Notes: generated from the letters alone by a model not told the origin. Positions 11,901 through 22,941 are shown, counted from the first letter of the stretch. The stretch is DNA of 64,000 bases from Alphaproteobacteria bacterium (GCA_016783965.1 JADHVO010000002.1:496001-560000), one strand, 5' to 3'. Made by a program: numbers and translations.

Positions 11901-11926
11901 TCGAGTTCCACTACAAGTTCGACTAG
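8912..11926 (+). CDS. TonB-dependent outer-membrane receptor
   Basis: EIEVVVVTAQKR TonB box, plug domain RVEVLRGPQGTLSGRNALGG, terminal aromatic FHYKFD. Confidence 0.93.
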   Translation: MSNTKTILRPRVALATLLLTSALTVPAFAEIEVVVVTAQKRAEDVQTIPVAISVFTSEKRDLIGITSVQDMTNFTPGLAYQTSLDRVFLRGVGRQTNSQAADTPVANYDDGLFETFAVAAGRSSLDLDRVEVLRGPQGTLSGRNALGGALNEITVHPSTDAFHGEARIAYGAYNHVTPEISLTGPLDDIFAFRVYALWDKQTQGYSKNIVPNAQQAVRDPLYTGRPQASATATPNFGNAGDGNVIDEWYVDGQIQAKFNEHFEMWTKIQSAQWWNGAGGPGADLEGWTPADYPTYEVAQGGLYNNAGYGCTALPGSPYLTANTTIVAGSVVTPLSGAQACVNPGRTNPWTQARLIQTGVRLPSYFSLNTQWTWHADGFDVKYIGGGSYYRYHLASELDVHQAPITSYRLGAGSPGCPAAGCTIDNRWTYNPEEENSFISNEINLISTGEGPFQWVAGAYQFSQQANQPGDAFNPNQPQVNGPFTDGPFFPPGFFCSSPLILGGNGTGTGGVCAPSQTYRSFESRNNIHDHSYAIFGQVDYKILDELKLTAGLRYSWDRKFGSESARVICYFGFCDAFGIGPDTVGGLFAKAADTTQTGIVVSSGVPTPPQGVTGPTTYDPNTGFATRRLNAQFSGWTGTFGAEWTPMDGALFYAKYGRGYKDGGYYEGANTALTSRPFTQPEFVNSFEVGAKYTWDSWLTTNVALFHYDYKNLQLPLAFANQIGVVQLNSTAFYNVPRSISQGAELEVTAQPIDDLAITFNYSYNDAHVTKGTAIDLADPEGLAAGGQPLYTEAQCKALLTPAGGPCSGDAYSFPTTGAANGYPAAAATGGTLINTGWYIPQNLKGNQLPNAARNKIAFNIMYNWHTDLGVFTPSLSYVWRDKQYGTLFQRSYNQAPSWDQVDLRVRWASDDDRYEVIMYGKNITNNIIYDTGAIGTRYAGTVHTPCVGGGVPTFFGAYCNMVQGVNGPTGYGPVFGEDSGGRVKTYQVGPPALWGIEFHYKFD

Positions 11927-11952
11927 CGCGTAGTTCTCCCCTTGGAATGCGC

Positions 11953-11985
11953 GAAGGGCGCCGGCACCCACCGGCGCCCTTTTTT
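11953..11985 (+). terminator. Rho-independent terminator after the TonB receptor
   Basis: AGGGCGCCGG-CACCCA-CCGGCGCCCT followed by a T-tract. Confidence 0.88.
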
Positions 11986-11994
11986 CCAGTGGCG

Positions 11995-12384
11995 CTACGG
12001 CCTGAACTTGCGCGGGATGGCGTCAGCCTCGGCGCGCGTCAGCGGCGTCATCGCCTTCACGATGCAGGGCTCGCCGGGCGATCCGCGACCGCGGCTGACC
12101 TTCAGGTCCCAGTCCAGCGCGTTGCAGACCCAGTTCGAACCGCGCCAGATGGTGATCAGATGGGGGTCGAACCCCTTCAGCGCCGAGCAGCGGTTGGCGA
12201 GATCGACCCGGTAGAAATCATGGGTGCCGACCTTGATGTACATCGTGTGCTCGTCCGGAGCCTTCCATGTGTCGAAGAACTGGGTGGAGAAGCATTTGGG
12301 CGGCCGATCGTTCGGCGCGGCCTGCGCAGCCGTCGCCAATGCAAGCGTTGCTGTGAAGGCCGTGAGCCATGTGCTAGCGCGCAT
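11995..12384 (-). CDS. Small secreted protein, DUF6491-like
   Basis: MRASTWLTAFTATLALATAAQA signal peptide; YRVDLANRC and WVCNALDWDLKV. Confidence 0.6.
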   Translation of the reverse strand: MRASTWLTAFTATLALATAAQAAPNDRPPKCFSTQFFDTWKAPDEHTMYIKVGTHDFYRVDLANRCSALKGFDPHLITIWRGSNWVCNALDWDLKVSRGRGSPGEPCIVKAMTPLTRAEADAIPRKFRP

Positions 12385-12601
12385 CGTGATCTCCCGTAGC
12401 GATTGCGGATAGAACGTCCGTCCGCTGTTTCCGTGGCCCGGTATGGGTAATCCCACAGCGCGCGCCGGGGAATACCCGGCCCTGCACGTTTCGGTGAATG
12501 CGGCGATTGACCGGGGCGCATAGCTGATGAAGGTTTCTGCACCTATATCGTTGCCGGCGGCCGCATGGTTCGCCGTTACCCTGTAAACGGAGCTGCACGC
12601 G

Positions 12602-13462
12602 ATGTCCGACGCCACCTACACACCGCCGAAAGTCTGGGTCTGGAACAAGGACAATGGCGGGCGCTTTGCCAGCATCAACCGCCCGACCGCCGGCGCACAG
12701 AAAGAGGTGACGCTGACGATCGGCAAGCATCCCCTCCAGCTCTACTCGCTCGCGACGCCCAACGGCGTGAAGGTGACGATCATGCTGGAGGAGCTGCTGG
12801 CGGCCGGGCACAAGGGCGCCGAGTACGACGCGTGGCTGATCAATATCGGCGCCGGCGACCAGTTCGGCTCGGACTTCGTGGCGATCAATCCGAATTCGAA
12901 GATCCCGGCGATGATGGATCACTCGACCAATCCGCCGACGCGGCTGTTCGAGTCGGGTTCGATCCTGATCTATCTGGCGGAGAAGTTCGGCGCCTTCCTG
13001 CCCAAGAGCGGGCCGAAGCGCGCGGAGACGATCAACTGGCTGATGTGGCAGATGGGATCGGCGCCGTATCTGGGCGGCGGCTTCGGGCACTTCTATGCCT
13101 ATGCGCCGATCAAGATCGAATATGCGATCGACCGCTTCGCGATGGAGGTGAAGCGCCAGCTCGATGTGCTCGACCAGCAGCTCGCCAGGCACAAGTACAT
13201 TGCGGGCGACGAGTACACCATCGCCGACATGGCGATCTGGCCGTGGTACGGCGGGCTGTCGAAAGGTCTTCTCTATGAGGGCGGCGAGTTCCTGTCGGTG
13301 CACGAGTACAAGCACGTAATCCGCTGGACTGACATGATCGCGGAGCGCCCGGCGGTGCAGCGCGGACGCATGGTCAACCGCGCGTTCGGCGAGCCGTCGA
13401 GCCAATTGCCGGAGCGCCACGACGCATCCGACTTCGACAAGGTGCCGAAGAAGGAGGGATAG
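12602..13462 (+). CDS. yghU: YghU-type glutathione S-transferase / disulfide-bond oxidoreductase
   Basis: GKHPLQLYSLATPNGVKVTIMLEELL...NPNSKIPAMMDH...GGGFGHFYAYAPIKIEYAI. Confidence 0.92.
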   Translation: MSDATYTPPKVWVWNKDNGGRFASINRPTAGAQKEVTLTIGKHPLQLYSLATPNGVKVTIMLEELLAAGHKGAEYDAWLINIGAGDQFGSDFVAINPNSKIPAMMDHSTNPPTRLFESGSILIYLAEKFGAFLPKSGPKRAETINWLMWQMGSAPYLGGGFGHFYAYAPIKIEYAIDRFAMEVKRQLDVLDQQLARHKYIAGDEYTIADMAIWPWYGGLSKGLLYEGGEFLSVHEYKHVIRWTDMIAERPAVQRGRMVNRAFGEPSSQLPERHDASDFDKVPKKEG

Positions 13463-13487
13463 CGCTCTCTTCCCAAATCTTTCCCGC

Positions 13488-13525
13488 AGCAAAGCGCCTC
13501 GCATAGCCAATGCGGGGCGCTTTGT
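13488..13525 (+). terminator. Terminator-like hairpin
   Basis: AAAGCGCC(TCGCAT..ATGCGG)GGCGCTTT after the yghU stop. Confidence 0.5.
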
Positions 13526-13565
13526 GCACAATTGGGCATCCGATATCTGAAAAGAGGAAGAGCCC

Positions 13566-14840
13566 ATGAACGTCGCGGTCGCGAAGGCGCAGATGACGCC
13601 GGAACAGGTGGAAGCCGAGCTCAACAATCTCGGCATGTCGAAGGAGGCGCAGCCTCTGTTCGACGCGGTGAAGAAACACATCGCAGAGAACGTGGCGCCG
13701 ATCGAGGAGGAGTTCTTCCGCCTCGGCGAGGGGCGCAAGGACCGCTGGTCGTGGGCGCCGGGGCAGCTCGAGCTGCTGGAGGGTGCGAAGAACAAGGCCA
13801 AGCAGTCGGGCCTGTGGAATTTCTTTCTGCCCGAGGAGAACGAGATCGGGCGCGGCCTGACCAATCTCGACTATGCCTACATCGCGGCCGAACTGGGCAA
13901 GCATCCACTGTCGTCGGAGTCGCTCAACTGCTCGGCGCCCGATACCGGCAACATGGAAGTGCTGGCGCGCGTCGGCACGCCGGAGCAGAAGGAGCGCTGG
14001 CTGAAGCCGCTGCTCAACGGCGAAATCCGCTCGGCCTATGCGATGACGGAGCCGGGTGTCGCCTCGTCCGACGCCAAGAACATCTCGACCCGCGCGACGC
14101 TGGTGGGCGACGAGTGGGTGATCAACGGCGAGAAGTACTACATCAGCGGCGCCGGCGACCCGCGCTGCAAGATCATGATCGTGATGGTGAAGACCAGCCC
14201 CGACGCGCCGACGCAGTTCCAGCAGTCGCAGATCCTGGTGCCGATGGACACGCCCGGCGTAAAGATCCTGGGCGCGATGGAGGTGTTTGGCCACGACCAC
14301 GCGCCGCGCGGCCACATGCACCTGAAGTTCGACAACGTCCGCGTGCCGAAGGACAACATCCTGCTGGGCGAAGGGCGCGGGTTCGAGATTTCGCAGGTGC
14401 GGCTCGGTCCCGGCCGCATCCATCACTGCATGCGCACCATCGGCAAGGCGGAGCGGGCGCTCGATCTGATGGTCAAGCGCGCGACGACCCGCGTCGCGTT
14501 CGGCAAGCCGCTCATCCAGCTCGGCAAGAACCTGGAGCTGGTGGCGCGCGCGCGCATCGAGATCGAGGCGATGCGCCTGATGGTGCTGAAGGCTGCCAAG
14601 GCGATGGACGTGCTCGGCAACCGCGAGGCGCGGGTGTGGGTGAGCATGGTCAAGGCGATGGTGCCGGAGCGCGCCTGCCAGATCATCGACCAGGCGATCC
14701 AGATACACGGCGCGACGGGCATCTCGCAGTGGACGCCGCTGGCCGAGATGTACACGGACGTGCGCCACCTGCGATTCGCCGACGGCCCGGATGAGGTGCA
14801 CCACATGGTGGTCGGCCGCGCGGAGCTGAGCCGGCACTGA
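13566..14840 (+). CDS. Acyl-CoA dehydrogenase family protein
   Basis: YAMTEPGVASSDAKNISTRA and QIHGATGISQWTPLAEMYTDVRHLRFADGPDEVH. Confidence 0.93.
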   Translation: MNVAVAKAQMTPEQVEAELNNLGMSKEAQPLFDAVKKHIAENVAPIEEEFFRLGEGRKDRWSWAPGQLELLEGAKNKAKQSGLWNFFLPEENEIGRGLTNLDYAYIAAELGKHPLSSESLNCSAPDTGNMEVLARVGTPEQKERWLKPLLNGEIRSAYAMTEPGVASSDAKNISTRATLVGDEWVINGEKYYISGAGDPRCKIMIVMVKTSPDAPTQFQQSQILVPMDTPGVKILGAMEVFGHDHAPRGHMHLKFDNVRVPKDNILLGEGRGFEISQVRLGPGRIHHCMRTIGKAERALDLMVKRATTRVAFGKPLIQLGKNLELVARARIEIEAMRLMVLKAAKAMDVLGNREARVWVSMVKAMVPERACQIIDQAIQIHGATGISQWTPLAEMYTDVRHLRFADGPDEVHHMVVGRAELSRH

Positions 14841-14841
14841 C

Positions 14842-14888
14842 AAAAAGCGACAGCCGGCGCCGCTGCTCCAGCGACGCCGGCTGTTTCT
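14842..14888 (+). terminator. Intrinsic terminator
   Basis: ACAGCCGGCG ... CGCCGGCTGT followed by TTTCTT. Confidence 0.7.
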
Positions 14889-14902
14889 TGTCCCGGCGAT
14901 GG

Positions 14903-15280
14903 TTACATGCGGTGCAGGGCGCAGAGCTTGTTGCCGTCCGGATCGCGCAGATAGGCGAGATAGAGCTTCGCCATGCCGCCCTCGCGCACGCCCGGCGGGT
15001 CTTCGATCGCGGTACCGCCATTGGCGACGCCGGCCTTATGCCAGGCGTCGGCCTGCGCGGTCGTGGCGGCCGCGAAGCCGATGGTGCCGCCGTTCGCGGA
15101 CGACGCGCCCTTGCCGTCGATCGGCTTCGACACCGCAAAGATGCCCGTGGGCGTCATGTAGAACAGGCGACCGTTCGGATCGGTGATCGCCGGGCCGATA
15201 CCCAGCGCGCCGAGCGTGGCGTCATAGAATTTGCGCGAACGCTCGATGTCGTTCGACCCCACCATGATGTGCGAGAACAT
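14903..15280 (-). CDS. VOC-family (glyoxalase-like) protein
   Basis: MFSHIMVGSNDIERSRKFYDATLGALGI; LRDPDGNKLCALHRM end. Confidence 0.88.
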   Translation of the reverse strand: MFSHIMVGSNDIERSRKFYDATLGALGIGPAITDPNGRLFYMTPTGIFAVSKPIDGKGASSANGGTIGFAAATTAQADAWHKAGVANGGTAIEDPPGVREGGMAKLYLAYLRDPDGNKLCALHRM

Positions 15281-15300
15281 TCTTGTTTCCTCTCCCAAAC

Positions 15301-15336
15301 AAAAAGCGGCGCACGAAGGATCGTGCGCCGCTCTTA
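15301..15336 (-). terminator. Intrinsic terminator downstream of the monooxygenase
   Basis: GCGGCGCACGA-loop-TCGTGCGCCGC; T-run on the minus strand. Confidence 0.75.
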
Positions 15337-15377
15337 TGCACCGGCATGACGCCGGTAGCGAGCGAAACAGCTATGCC

Positions 15378-17192
<1,815 letters not shown>

Positions 17193-17328
17193 GCGGAGCC
17201 CTCTTTCGAAAGTTCGGTATGGTCCATCGATGTAGCAGACGGCAGAACTGACAACAAGTCAGTTCTGGACCGCCGTCCGTCGGTCGGAGTCTGCTAGGAT
17301 TGGTGCGACCTTATAAGGGGCCGAGGAC

Positions 17329-17537
17329 ATGCCGAGCGCGCCCCTGCCCTACAAGCACTTCTATATCTGGGCGGAATCGGAAGAAGACGGCTATCGGAGC
17401 TACGTCGCCAGGCAGGACGGCCGCGACATCCGCAACGATGCGGGCGAGCTGGTGCGCGGCCCTCGGCTGACGTGTTCGACACGGAAAACAGAGCGCTCGA
17501 TCATGCGCGCGCGATGGCCGACATCATCGAGCAATAG
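17329..17537 (+). pseudogene. Small conserved-looking protein with apparent 1-nt frameshift
   Basis: Frame 1 MPSAPLPYKHFYIWAESEEDGYRSYVARQDGRDIRNDAGELVRGP; shifted frame continues ADVFDTENRALDHARAMADIIEQ*. Confidence 0.6.
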
Positions 17538-17600
17538 CTGTCAGCCCTGTCAACCATCGCGATTGCTGGTAACATCAAGGTGGCTCGTGGGGGATTTGCC

Positions 17601-18434
17601 ATGGAGATTTCACGCCGCGCAGCACTGACAGGTGGTTCGGCCCTGGCGCTCGCCGCCGGACTTCCAACGGCCGCTTTCGCATTCCCGGCCTGGGAGGCCC
17701 GCAGCGGTCTCAACGCCGCGCAATATCAGGCGGTCTTCGACCAGATGACCGCGCAGGGCTACAGGCCTCTCGTGGTCGATGGATATTCCGTCGGCGGCGG
17801 CGATCCGCTCTTTGCCGCGATATGGATGCAGCTTCCGGGCGCAGCCTGGGTCGCGCGTCACAACATGAACGCGGGCGCCTATCAGAACGCGTTCGACACC
17901 TTCCAGACCCAGGGCTTCCGCCCGCGCTGGATCACCTCCTATCCGACCCCGGGCGGCGATCTCTATGCCGCGATCTGGGACAAGAGCGGCAGCGCGGGCT
18001 GGGTTGCACGCCACGGTCTTTCGCCGGCGGCCTTCCAACAGGCTTTCGACCAGTTCACGGCGCAGGGCTATCGCCTGACCTGCACCTCGGCGACGATGAA
18101 CGGGCAATCGGGCATCTGGGAGAAGCTGCCCGGCCCCTTCTACGCGTACTCCGGCATGACGTCGGCGGCGTATCAGCAGCGTTTCGATCAGCTCGGCGCC
18201 CAGGGCTTCCGGCTGCGCCAGGTCAAGGGTTACAACACGATGGCCGGTCCGCGGTTCGCCGCCATCTGGGATCAGGACGGCAGCAGCGCATGGGAAGCGC
18301 ATCACAACATGAACGCCGTACAGTTCCAGCAGACGTTCGACCAGCTCAACGCCGCAGGCTTCTGGCTCAGCGATGTCACCGGCTATGACTCAGGCGGTCA
18401 GGTGACCTATGCAGGAATCTGGCAGAAGGCATAG
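17601..18434 (+). CDS. Secreted five-repeat protein, resembles bacterial tandem repeat domain 1 (BTRD1)
   Basis: SRRAALTGGSALALAAG leader; five ~48-aa repeats of type MNAxxYQxxFDxxxxQGFRxxxxxxYxxxGGxxxAAIWxxxxGxxWxARH. Confidence 0.75.
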   Translation: MEISRRAALTGGSALALAAGLPTAAFAFPAWEARSGLNAAQYQAVFDQMTAQGYRPLVVDGYSVGGGDPLFAAIWMQLPGAAWVARHNMNAGAYQNAFDTFQTQGFRPRWITSYPTPGGDLYAAIWDKSGSAGWVARHGLSPAAFQQAFDQFTAQGYRLTCTSATMNGQSGIWEKLPGPFYAYSGMTSAAYQQRFDQLGAQGFRLRQVKGYNTMAGPRFAAIWDQDGSSAWEAHHNMNAVQFQQTFDQLNAAGFWLSDVTGYDSGGQVTYAGIWQKA

Positions 18435-18483
18435 GCGTATCGCACAAAAATCCCTGGCACACGCGCGCCCAGCATCAAGGCTG

Positions 18484-19206
18484 TCATGCGGGAAGAGAGG
18501 GAGCGCGGCCCCGGTTGGCGCCGCGCCCGAGTATCAGGACGAATATCAGGGCCGCAACGCCGACGCCGATACAGACTTCCGCCCCGGCAAGAAATTTGGC
18601 GATGTCGCCGACATTTGTACCCCACCACCGCGCAGCGACCAGTGCCACCCAAAACAGGAAGCCGACCCGCCATCTGAGCCGAGAGCCGACGCCGATGCTC
18701 ACGAGCATCGCCAGCGTTGCCATGAGGGCCGAGGCCGGAACGCCGATCTTCACGGATCGAAACGCATGCCCGATCCCGTCGCCGAGGACAGTTCCGAGCG
18801 CACAGGCCGCCAGAAATGCGACCCAGAAAAGGAAGCCTGGAGAGGCCTTGGATGCGGCGTTCCTTTCCGTCGCCTGCCGGATCAACAACGCGAACGCCAT
18901 CACTCCTAACAACAAGGCACCGGCCGCCTCGAATCCGAGCCGCGCATCTCCGACAAGCAGATCCGCGAAAGACGTTCCCGCCGAGCAGAGAACGAGAACG
19001 GCGAACCAATAAAGGGCTTCCATCCTCGAAACGGTCGTAGCGGCAAGGCTGAGCCCGATAAGGACAACCCACGCGCCCGCTTCGGCGAAAGGGGTCAGCT
19101 TCAGAATGTCCGGCAAGAAGTCACCAAGATTGGTGCCGCAGACGCTCGCCAGAATGAGCGCCGTCCAGTAGCGGCCGCCAAACGGGTTCGACAAACTCTC
19201 GTTCAT
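18484..19206 (-). CDS. Multi-pass membrane protein, COG4705-like, fourfold internal repeat
   Basis: Repeated GTNLGDFL / GTSFADLL / GTVLGDGI / GTNVGDIA motifs in TM segments. Confidence 0.7.
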   Translation of the reverse strand: MNESLSNPFGGRYWTALILASVCGTNLGDFLPDILKLTPFAEAGAWVVLIGLSLAATTVSRMEALYWFAVLVLCSAGTSFADLLVGDARLGFEAAGALLLGVMAFALLIRQATERNAASKASPGFLFWVAFLAACALGTVLGDGIGHAFRSVKIGVPASALMATLAMLVSIGVGSRLRWRVGFLFWVALVAARWWGTNVGDIAKFLAGAEVCIGVGVAALIFVLILGRGANRGRAPSLPA

Positions 19207-19391
19207 GCGTGCCCCTCTTGCCGTCCGCGTGATGCAACTTATGTTGTTACAAGTTATCGCGATTTCTTCGCAGTGCCGGGAGTTGCTGGATTGATTCTTC
19301 CCAATATTCGCCGAAGGTGCAGCGCCTCTGGCTCTCCACTGTCAATCAAACCAGCGCGACTGCGCCTTACGAGCTCGACGCGTTCCGCCGC

Positions 19392-19844
19392 CTAAAGGCC
19401 CTCGCGAAGTCTGATCGTGATGGCTTGCCTGTCACGTCCAACCTCGAAGCTCGCACGGGCAAAGGACGGTTGATCAAGCAGCGGCCTTGCATCGTTCGAA
19501 AAGCCGAAGGGCTCCTCGGGATATCCAAAAACGTTCATCTTGAAAGCGCCGCTTCGGTCGAAGTCCTGGAAGACCTTGGCGGCGTATCGACCGGGAGAAA
19601 GCCCCCTGACGGTGAGCGTTGTCGTGGGCGATGTCGCTGTGACCGTGACCGCGGCGATTGGTTGACCATCGTGGCCGGCATAGGACCGTTCGTCATAGAG
19701 TGCGAGTCGAATGTCACCGCCTTTCGACGACACATTGGTCACGCTGACGGCAAGATCAGCTGCAGCCGCTGGGCCGGCGCAGAAAAGCAGCACAGCCAAC
19801 GCAACAAATACGCGGGATGACCCGTTTCGATGCAACCTGTTCAT
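19392..19844 (-). CDS. DUF2141-like secreted protein
   Basis: Signal peptide; GDIRLALYDERSYAG...VRGLSPGRYAAKVFQDFDRSGAFKMNVFGYPEEPFGFSNDA. Confidence 0.8.
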   Translation of the reverse strand: MNRLHRNGSSRVFVALAVLLFCAGPAAAADLAVSVTNVSSKGGDIRLALYDERSYAGHDGQPIAAVTVTATSPTTTLTVRGLSPGRYAAKVFQDFDRSGAFKMNVFGYPEEPFGFSNDARPLLDQPSFARASFEVGRDRQAITIRLREGL

Positions 19845-20182
19845 GGCGTTAGCCAGCGCTGCAAGCCCGCGTCGACACGTTCGAGCGCAAGCTGCGCAAC
19901 GACCGCAATTCTCTCGGCGACCGCCCGCGGCCGATAGCACAGCGGATCGCGGGCCGGCGCGAAAAGGCGGCGGCAGCGCCCCCGCCGGAAGACCGGCAAA
20001 TAACCTGCCTGGGTCATGCACGCTTCGATCTGACCGTTTGATTCGGCGTGCAGCGCACAAGCCTGTGCCAAGCGCCGCTGATCTTTGAGACACCCGGATA
20101 GCGCCAAACCGAGAGCGGCAACGGCCAAGACCGGCGCAACGAGTTTGTATCTTGCGATCACAGCAGCGAACTCAGCCACCAA
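19841..20182 (-). CDS. Small putative lipoprotein
   Basis: LALSGC lipobox; ATGA overlap with downstream DUF2141 gene. Confidence 0.55.
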   Translation of the reverse strand: MVAEFAAVIARYKLVAPVLAVAALGLALSGCLKDQRRLAQACALHAESNGQIEACMTQAGYLPVFRRGRCRRLFAPARDPLCYRPRAVAERIAVVAQLALERVDAGLQRWLTP

Positions 20183-20450
20183 GGGCCGCCGACAAGAACA
20201 TGCAGCCGATCAGCACAACTGCCAGAGCGCGAATGTCCCGGGATCCTCGATCCGAAATCGCCATGCGCAAGAGACCCGAGCCTAGCGCCGCAGCGCCAAG
20301 AACCAATGAAAGAGGCACAAGGATCGACAGAGTGCCACGCCGTCCACGAGAGCGTCGTGCGTTCAGCTCCACCCGAAAACGCACCGACGCAAGCAAGTAT
20401 GAAGCAGTACGGAATTGCCTGCAGTTCAAATCGGCAAGATTGCGAAACTG
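20172..20450 (-). CDS. Small membrane protein, start uncertain
   Basis: C-terminus RGTLSILVPLSLVLGAAALGSGLLRMAISDRGSRDIRALAVVLIGCMFLSAALGG has two TM-like stretches; overlaps next gene. Confidence 0.35.
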   Translation of the reverse strand, partial: QFRNLADLNCRQFRTASYLLASVRFRVELNARRSRGRRGTLSILVPLSLVLGAAALGSGLLRMAISDRGSRDIRALAVVLIGCMFLSAALGG

Positions 20451-20557
20451 TATAGGAGCGCGGCGAGCGTCATCGAAGACCACCGCCCGCGCCCGAGACA
20501 ACCAGATCCCCGCGAAGGTCTCTTGCGCCGAGCGGCCTGTCCAACACGTGGCCGCCG

Positions 20558-21931
20558 CTACACCGTTTGGTTGGCTGTCTGGAACCGGAGGGTCACCTTG
20601 AGGCCTGGATGATTGTCCGAAAGCAGGATCACCGCGTTGTGCAGGGCAGCGATTGCGGCGCACAGGCTGAGGCCAAGGCCGGTCCCTTCGGTCGTGCGGC
20701 TGCGCTCCAAACGGAAGAAGCGCTGGAAGACTTTGGTGCGCATGTCAGCCGGTATGCCCGGCCCTGTGTCGGTGATCTCCACGACGACGCCATGGCCAGG
20801 CGTTGCTGCGGCTGCCACGGTGATCACCGTGCCCGCAGGGCAGTGACGGATCGCGTTCTCGATAAGGTTCGAGAATAGCTGCGGCAGTAGCTCGCGGTCG
20901 CCCATGATCAGGAGACCACCTGCCACGTTCGTCGCAAGGGTCTGGCCCTGTTCCTCAGCGACAGAGGCATAAGTCTCTGCCATGTCGTTCAGCATGGCGG
21001 AAAGGTCGATCGTTGCAAATGCCGTGGCCCGCGTATGGGCCTCGATCTGCGTGATCCTGAGAAGCGCAGTGAAAGTATCGAGAATGGAGTCCACGTCCTC
21101 GATCGACCTGTCGAGGGCCAGCCGAACATCCGCCAACGAATTGCCGGCGCGGGCCAGTTCGAGCCGTTGGCGATGACGCGTGAGGGGCGTGCGCAGGTCA
21201 TGCGCGATGTCTGTCGAGACCTCTTGCAAGCCCGCCATGAGCGTCTCGATCCGGTCAAGCATCGCATTCAGGCTGGCGGCCAGATGATCGAATTCGTCAT
21301 TGGTGGCCCGCACCGGAATGCGGCGGCTGAGATCGCCCGCGATGATGTCGCGGCTCGTCTGGCTGATTGTTTCGACGCGGCGGAGAAGCCCAACGCTCAA
21401 GATACTCCCTGAGCCAAGCGCGAGTACTATGGTGGCCAGTATTCCGACGAGGAAAGACCGCGAGATCATCTCGCGCATTTCCTCCAGTTCGTAGGCATCG
21501 AGCCCGACAAAGAGATAACCACCCTCTGGCGCTGCAACGCCAAGGCCCCGGACTTCATGCGGGGTGCCGTTGAAAGAACCGCCTTCGTCGCGCGCCGCCC
21601 AGATCCGTACGCCGAGTACCGGCGCGAGCGGCGCAATATTTCCGGCCAATTTGGCACCCTTGGCGTCGAGGAGCAGGTAATACATCCCTCTGGACGCATT
21701 CGCCGAATAAGCCGTGACGGTGCCGCGGAGCGCCGCGAGAGACCCGCCATGCGCCGCCGTCCGGACTTCGGCGACTTCGGCGGCCGCTGTCTGATCGATC
21801 TGGTCTGAAATGAATCCCGCGCCCACCCAATACATCACGCCGAACAGGATAAGGACGGAGGCGCAGAAGAAACCGGCATAGAGCACGGTGAGGCGGAAAC
21901 TGGTCGTGCGCAGAAATCTAGGCAGCTGCAT
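20558..21931 (-). CDS. HAMP-containing sensor histidine kinase
   Basis: Two TM helices, HAMP, DIAHDLRTPLTRHRQRLE H-box, NLIENAIRHCP N-box, DTGPGIP G-box. Confidence 0.92.
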   Translation of the reverse strand: MQLPRFLRTTSFRLTVLYAGFFCASVLILFGVMYWVGAGFISDQIDQTAAAEVAEVRTAAHGGSLAALRGTVTAYSANASRGMYYLLLDAKGAKLAGNIAPLAPVLGVRIWAARDEGGSFNGTPHEVRGLGVAAPEGGYLFVGLDAYELEEMREMISRSFLVGILATIVLALGSGSILSVGLLRRVETISQTSRDIIAGDLSRRIPVRATNDEFDHLAASLNAMLDRIETLMAGLQEVSTDIAHDLRTPLTRHRQRLELARAGNSLADVRLALDRSIEDVDSILDTFTALLRITQIEAHTRATAFATIDLSAMLNDMAETYASVAEEQGQTLATNVAGGLLIMGDRELLPQLFSNLIENAIRHCPAGTVITVAAAATPGHGVVVEITDTGPGIPADMRTKVFQRFFRLERSRTTEGTGLGLSLCAAIAALHNAVILLSDNHPGLKVTLRFQTANQTV

Positions 21932-22607
21932 CGAGCAAGTAACCCGCTCCGCGCACTGTTTGGATGAGATCGTCGAAGCCTTCGCGGTGGATCTTGGAGC
22001 GCAGACGGCTGATATGCGTTTCGACGACGTTGGTGCGGGGATCGAAATGGAAGTCCCACACACTTTCAAGCAGCATCGTGCGGGTCACGACCTCGCCGGC
22101 GTGGCGCATGAGATATTCAAGCAGCTTGAACTCGCGCGGCTGCAGCAAGATCGGCTTGTCGCCGCGCCGAACGGTGCGCTTGAGGAGATCGAGCTCGAGA
22201 TCGCCGACCCGGAGCGTCGTTTCGGCCTTGATCTCGCGGGGCCGCCGCCCAAGGGCGTTCACGCGCGCAATGAGCTCGGCAAAAGCAAACGGCTTGGTGA
22301 GGTAGTCGTCCGCACCCGCGTCGAGGCCGCTGACCCGGTCGCCGACACCGCCCAGGGTCGTGAGAAAGAGAATCGGCGCCACGTTGCCGCCAGCGCGGAG
22401 CGTACGGACGATGCTCAGCCCGTCGACGCCGGGCAGCATCCGGTCGATGATAAGAAGATCCCATTGCTCGCCGGTCGCGCGGAACAACCCGTCGCGGCCG
22501 TCGGCCGCCACACTGAGCGTGTGACCGGCCTCGCTGAGACCCCGCGCGATGTACTCGGCTGTCTCTCTGTCGTCTTCGATAAGCAATATCTTCACGTGGT
22601 GCTCCAT
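21918..22607 (-). CDS. OmpR-family response regulator
   Basis: VKILLIEDDRETAEYIARGL...LLIIDRMLPG receiver plus winged-helix effector; overlaps the kinase gene. Confidence 0.93.
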   Translation of the reverse strand: MEHHVKILLIEDDRETAEYIARGLSEAGHTLSVAADGRDGLFRATGEQWDLLIIDRMLPGVDGLSIVRTLRAGGNVAPILFLTTLGGVGDRVSGLDAGADDYLTKPFAFAELIARVNALGRRPREIKAETTLRVGDLELDLLKRTVRRGDKPILLQPREFKLLEYLMRHAGEVVTRTMLLESVWDFHFDPRTNVVETHISRLRSKIHREGFDDLIQTVRGAGYLLDAAA

Positions 22608-22941
22608 GCGCCACTTGGCGCGCGCCTCCGAAGACCCGTCAAGTTGGGAATTCCCAAGGGTCGGCTGCGACGGCCGCTCGCCGAGAGATTGGCTGTCGCA
22701 ATTCGAGTACACCGGCGATGACCGAGTGGCAGGCGCGCACGAAAGTCACCCGCCACCAAATCACCGGGTGGAATCCGGGGCGCGGCATAGCGGCCCATCC
22801 GCTCCGACAAAGGTAAGCTATCTAGCTGATTAGTCAGATAAATTTCCAATCTGGCAGACGTCCCGATCATACTGCGATTAAGTCTCATTGACTTATACCA
22901 CACTCTGTCGCAACTGCGTATCAACAACAGAGCGGGGCGTG

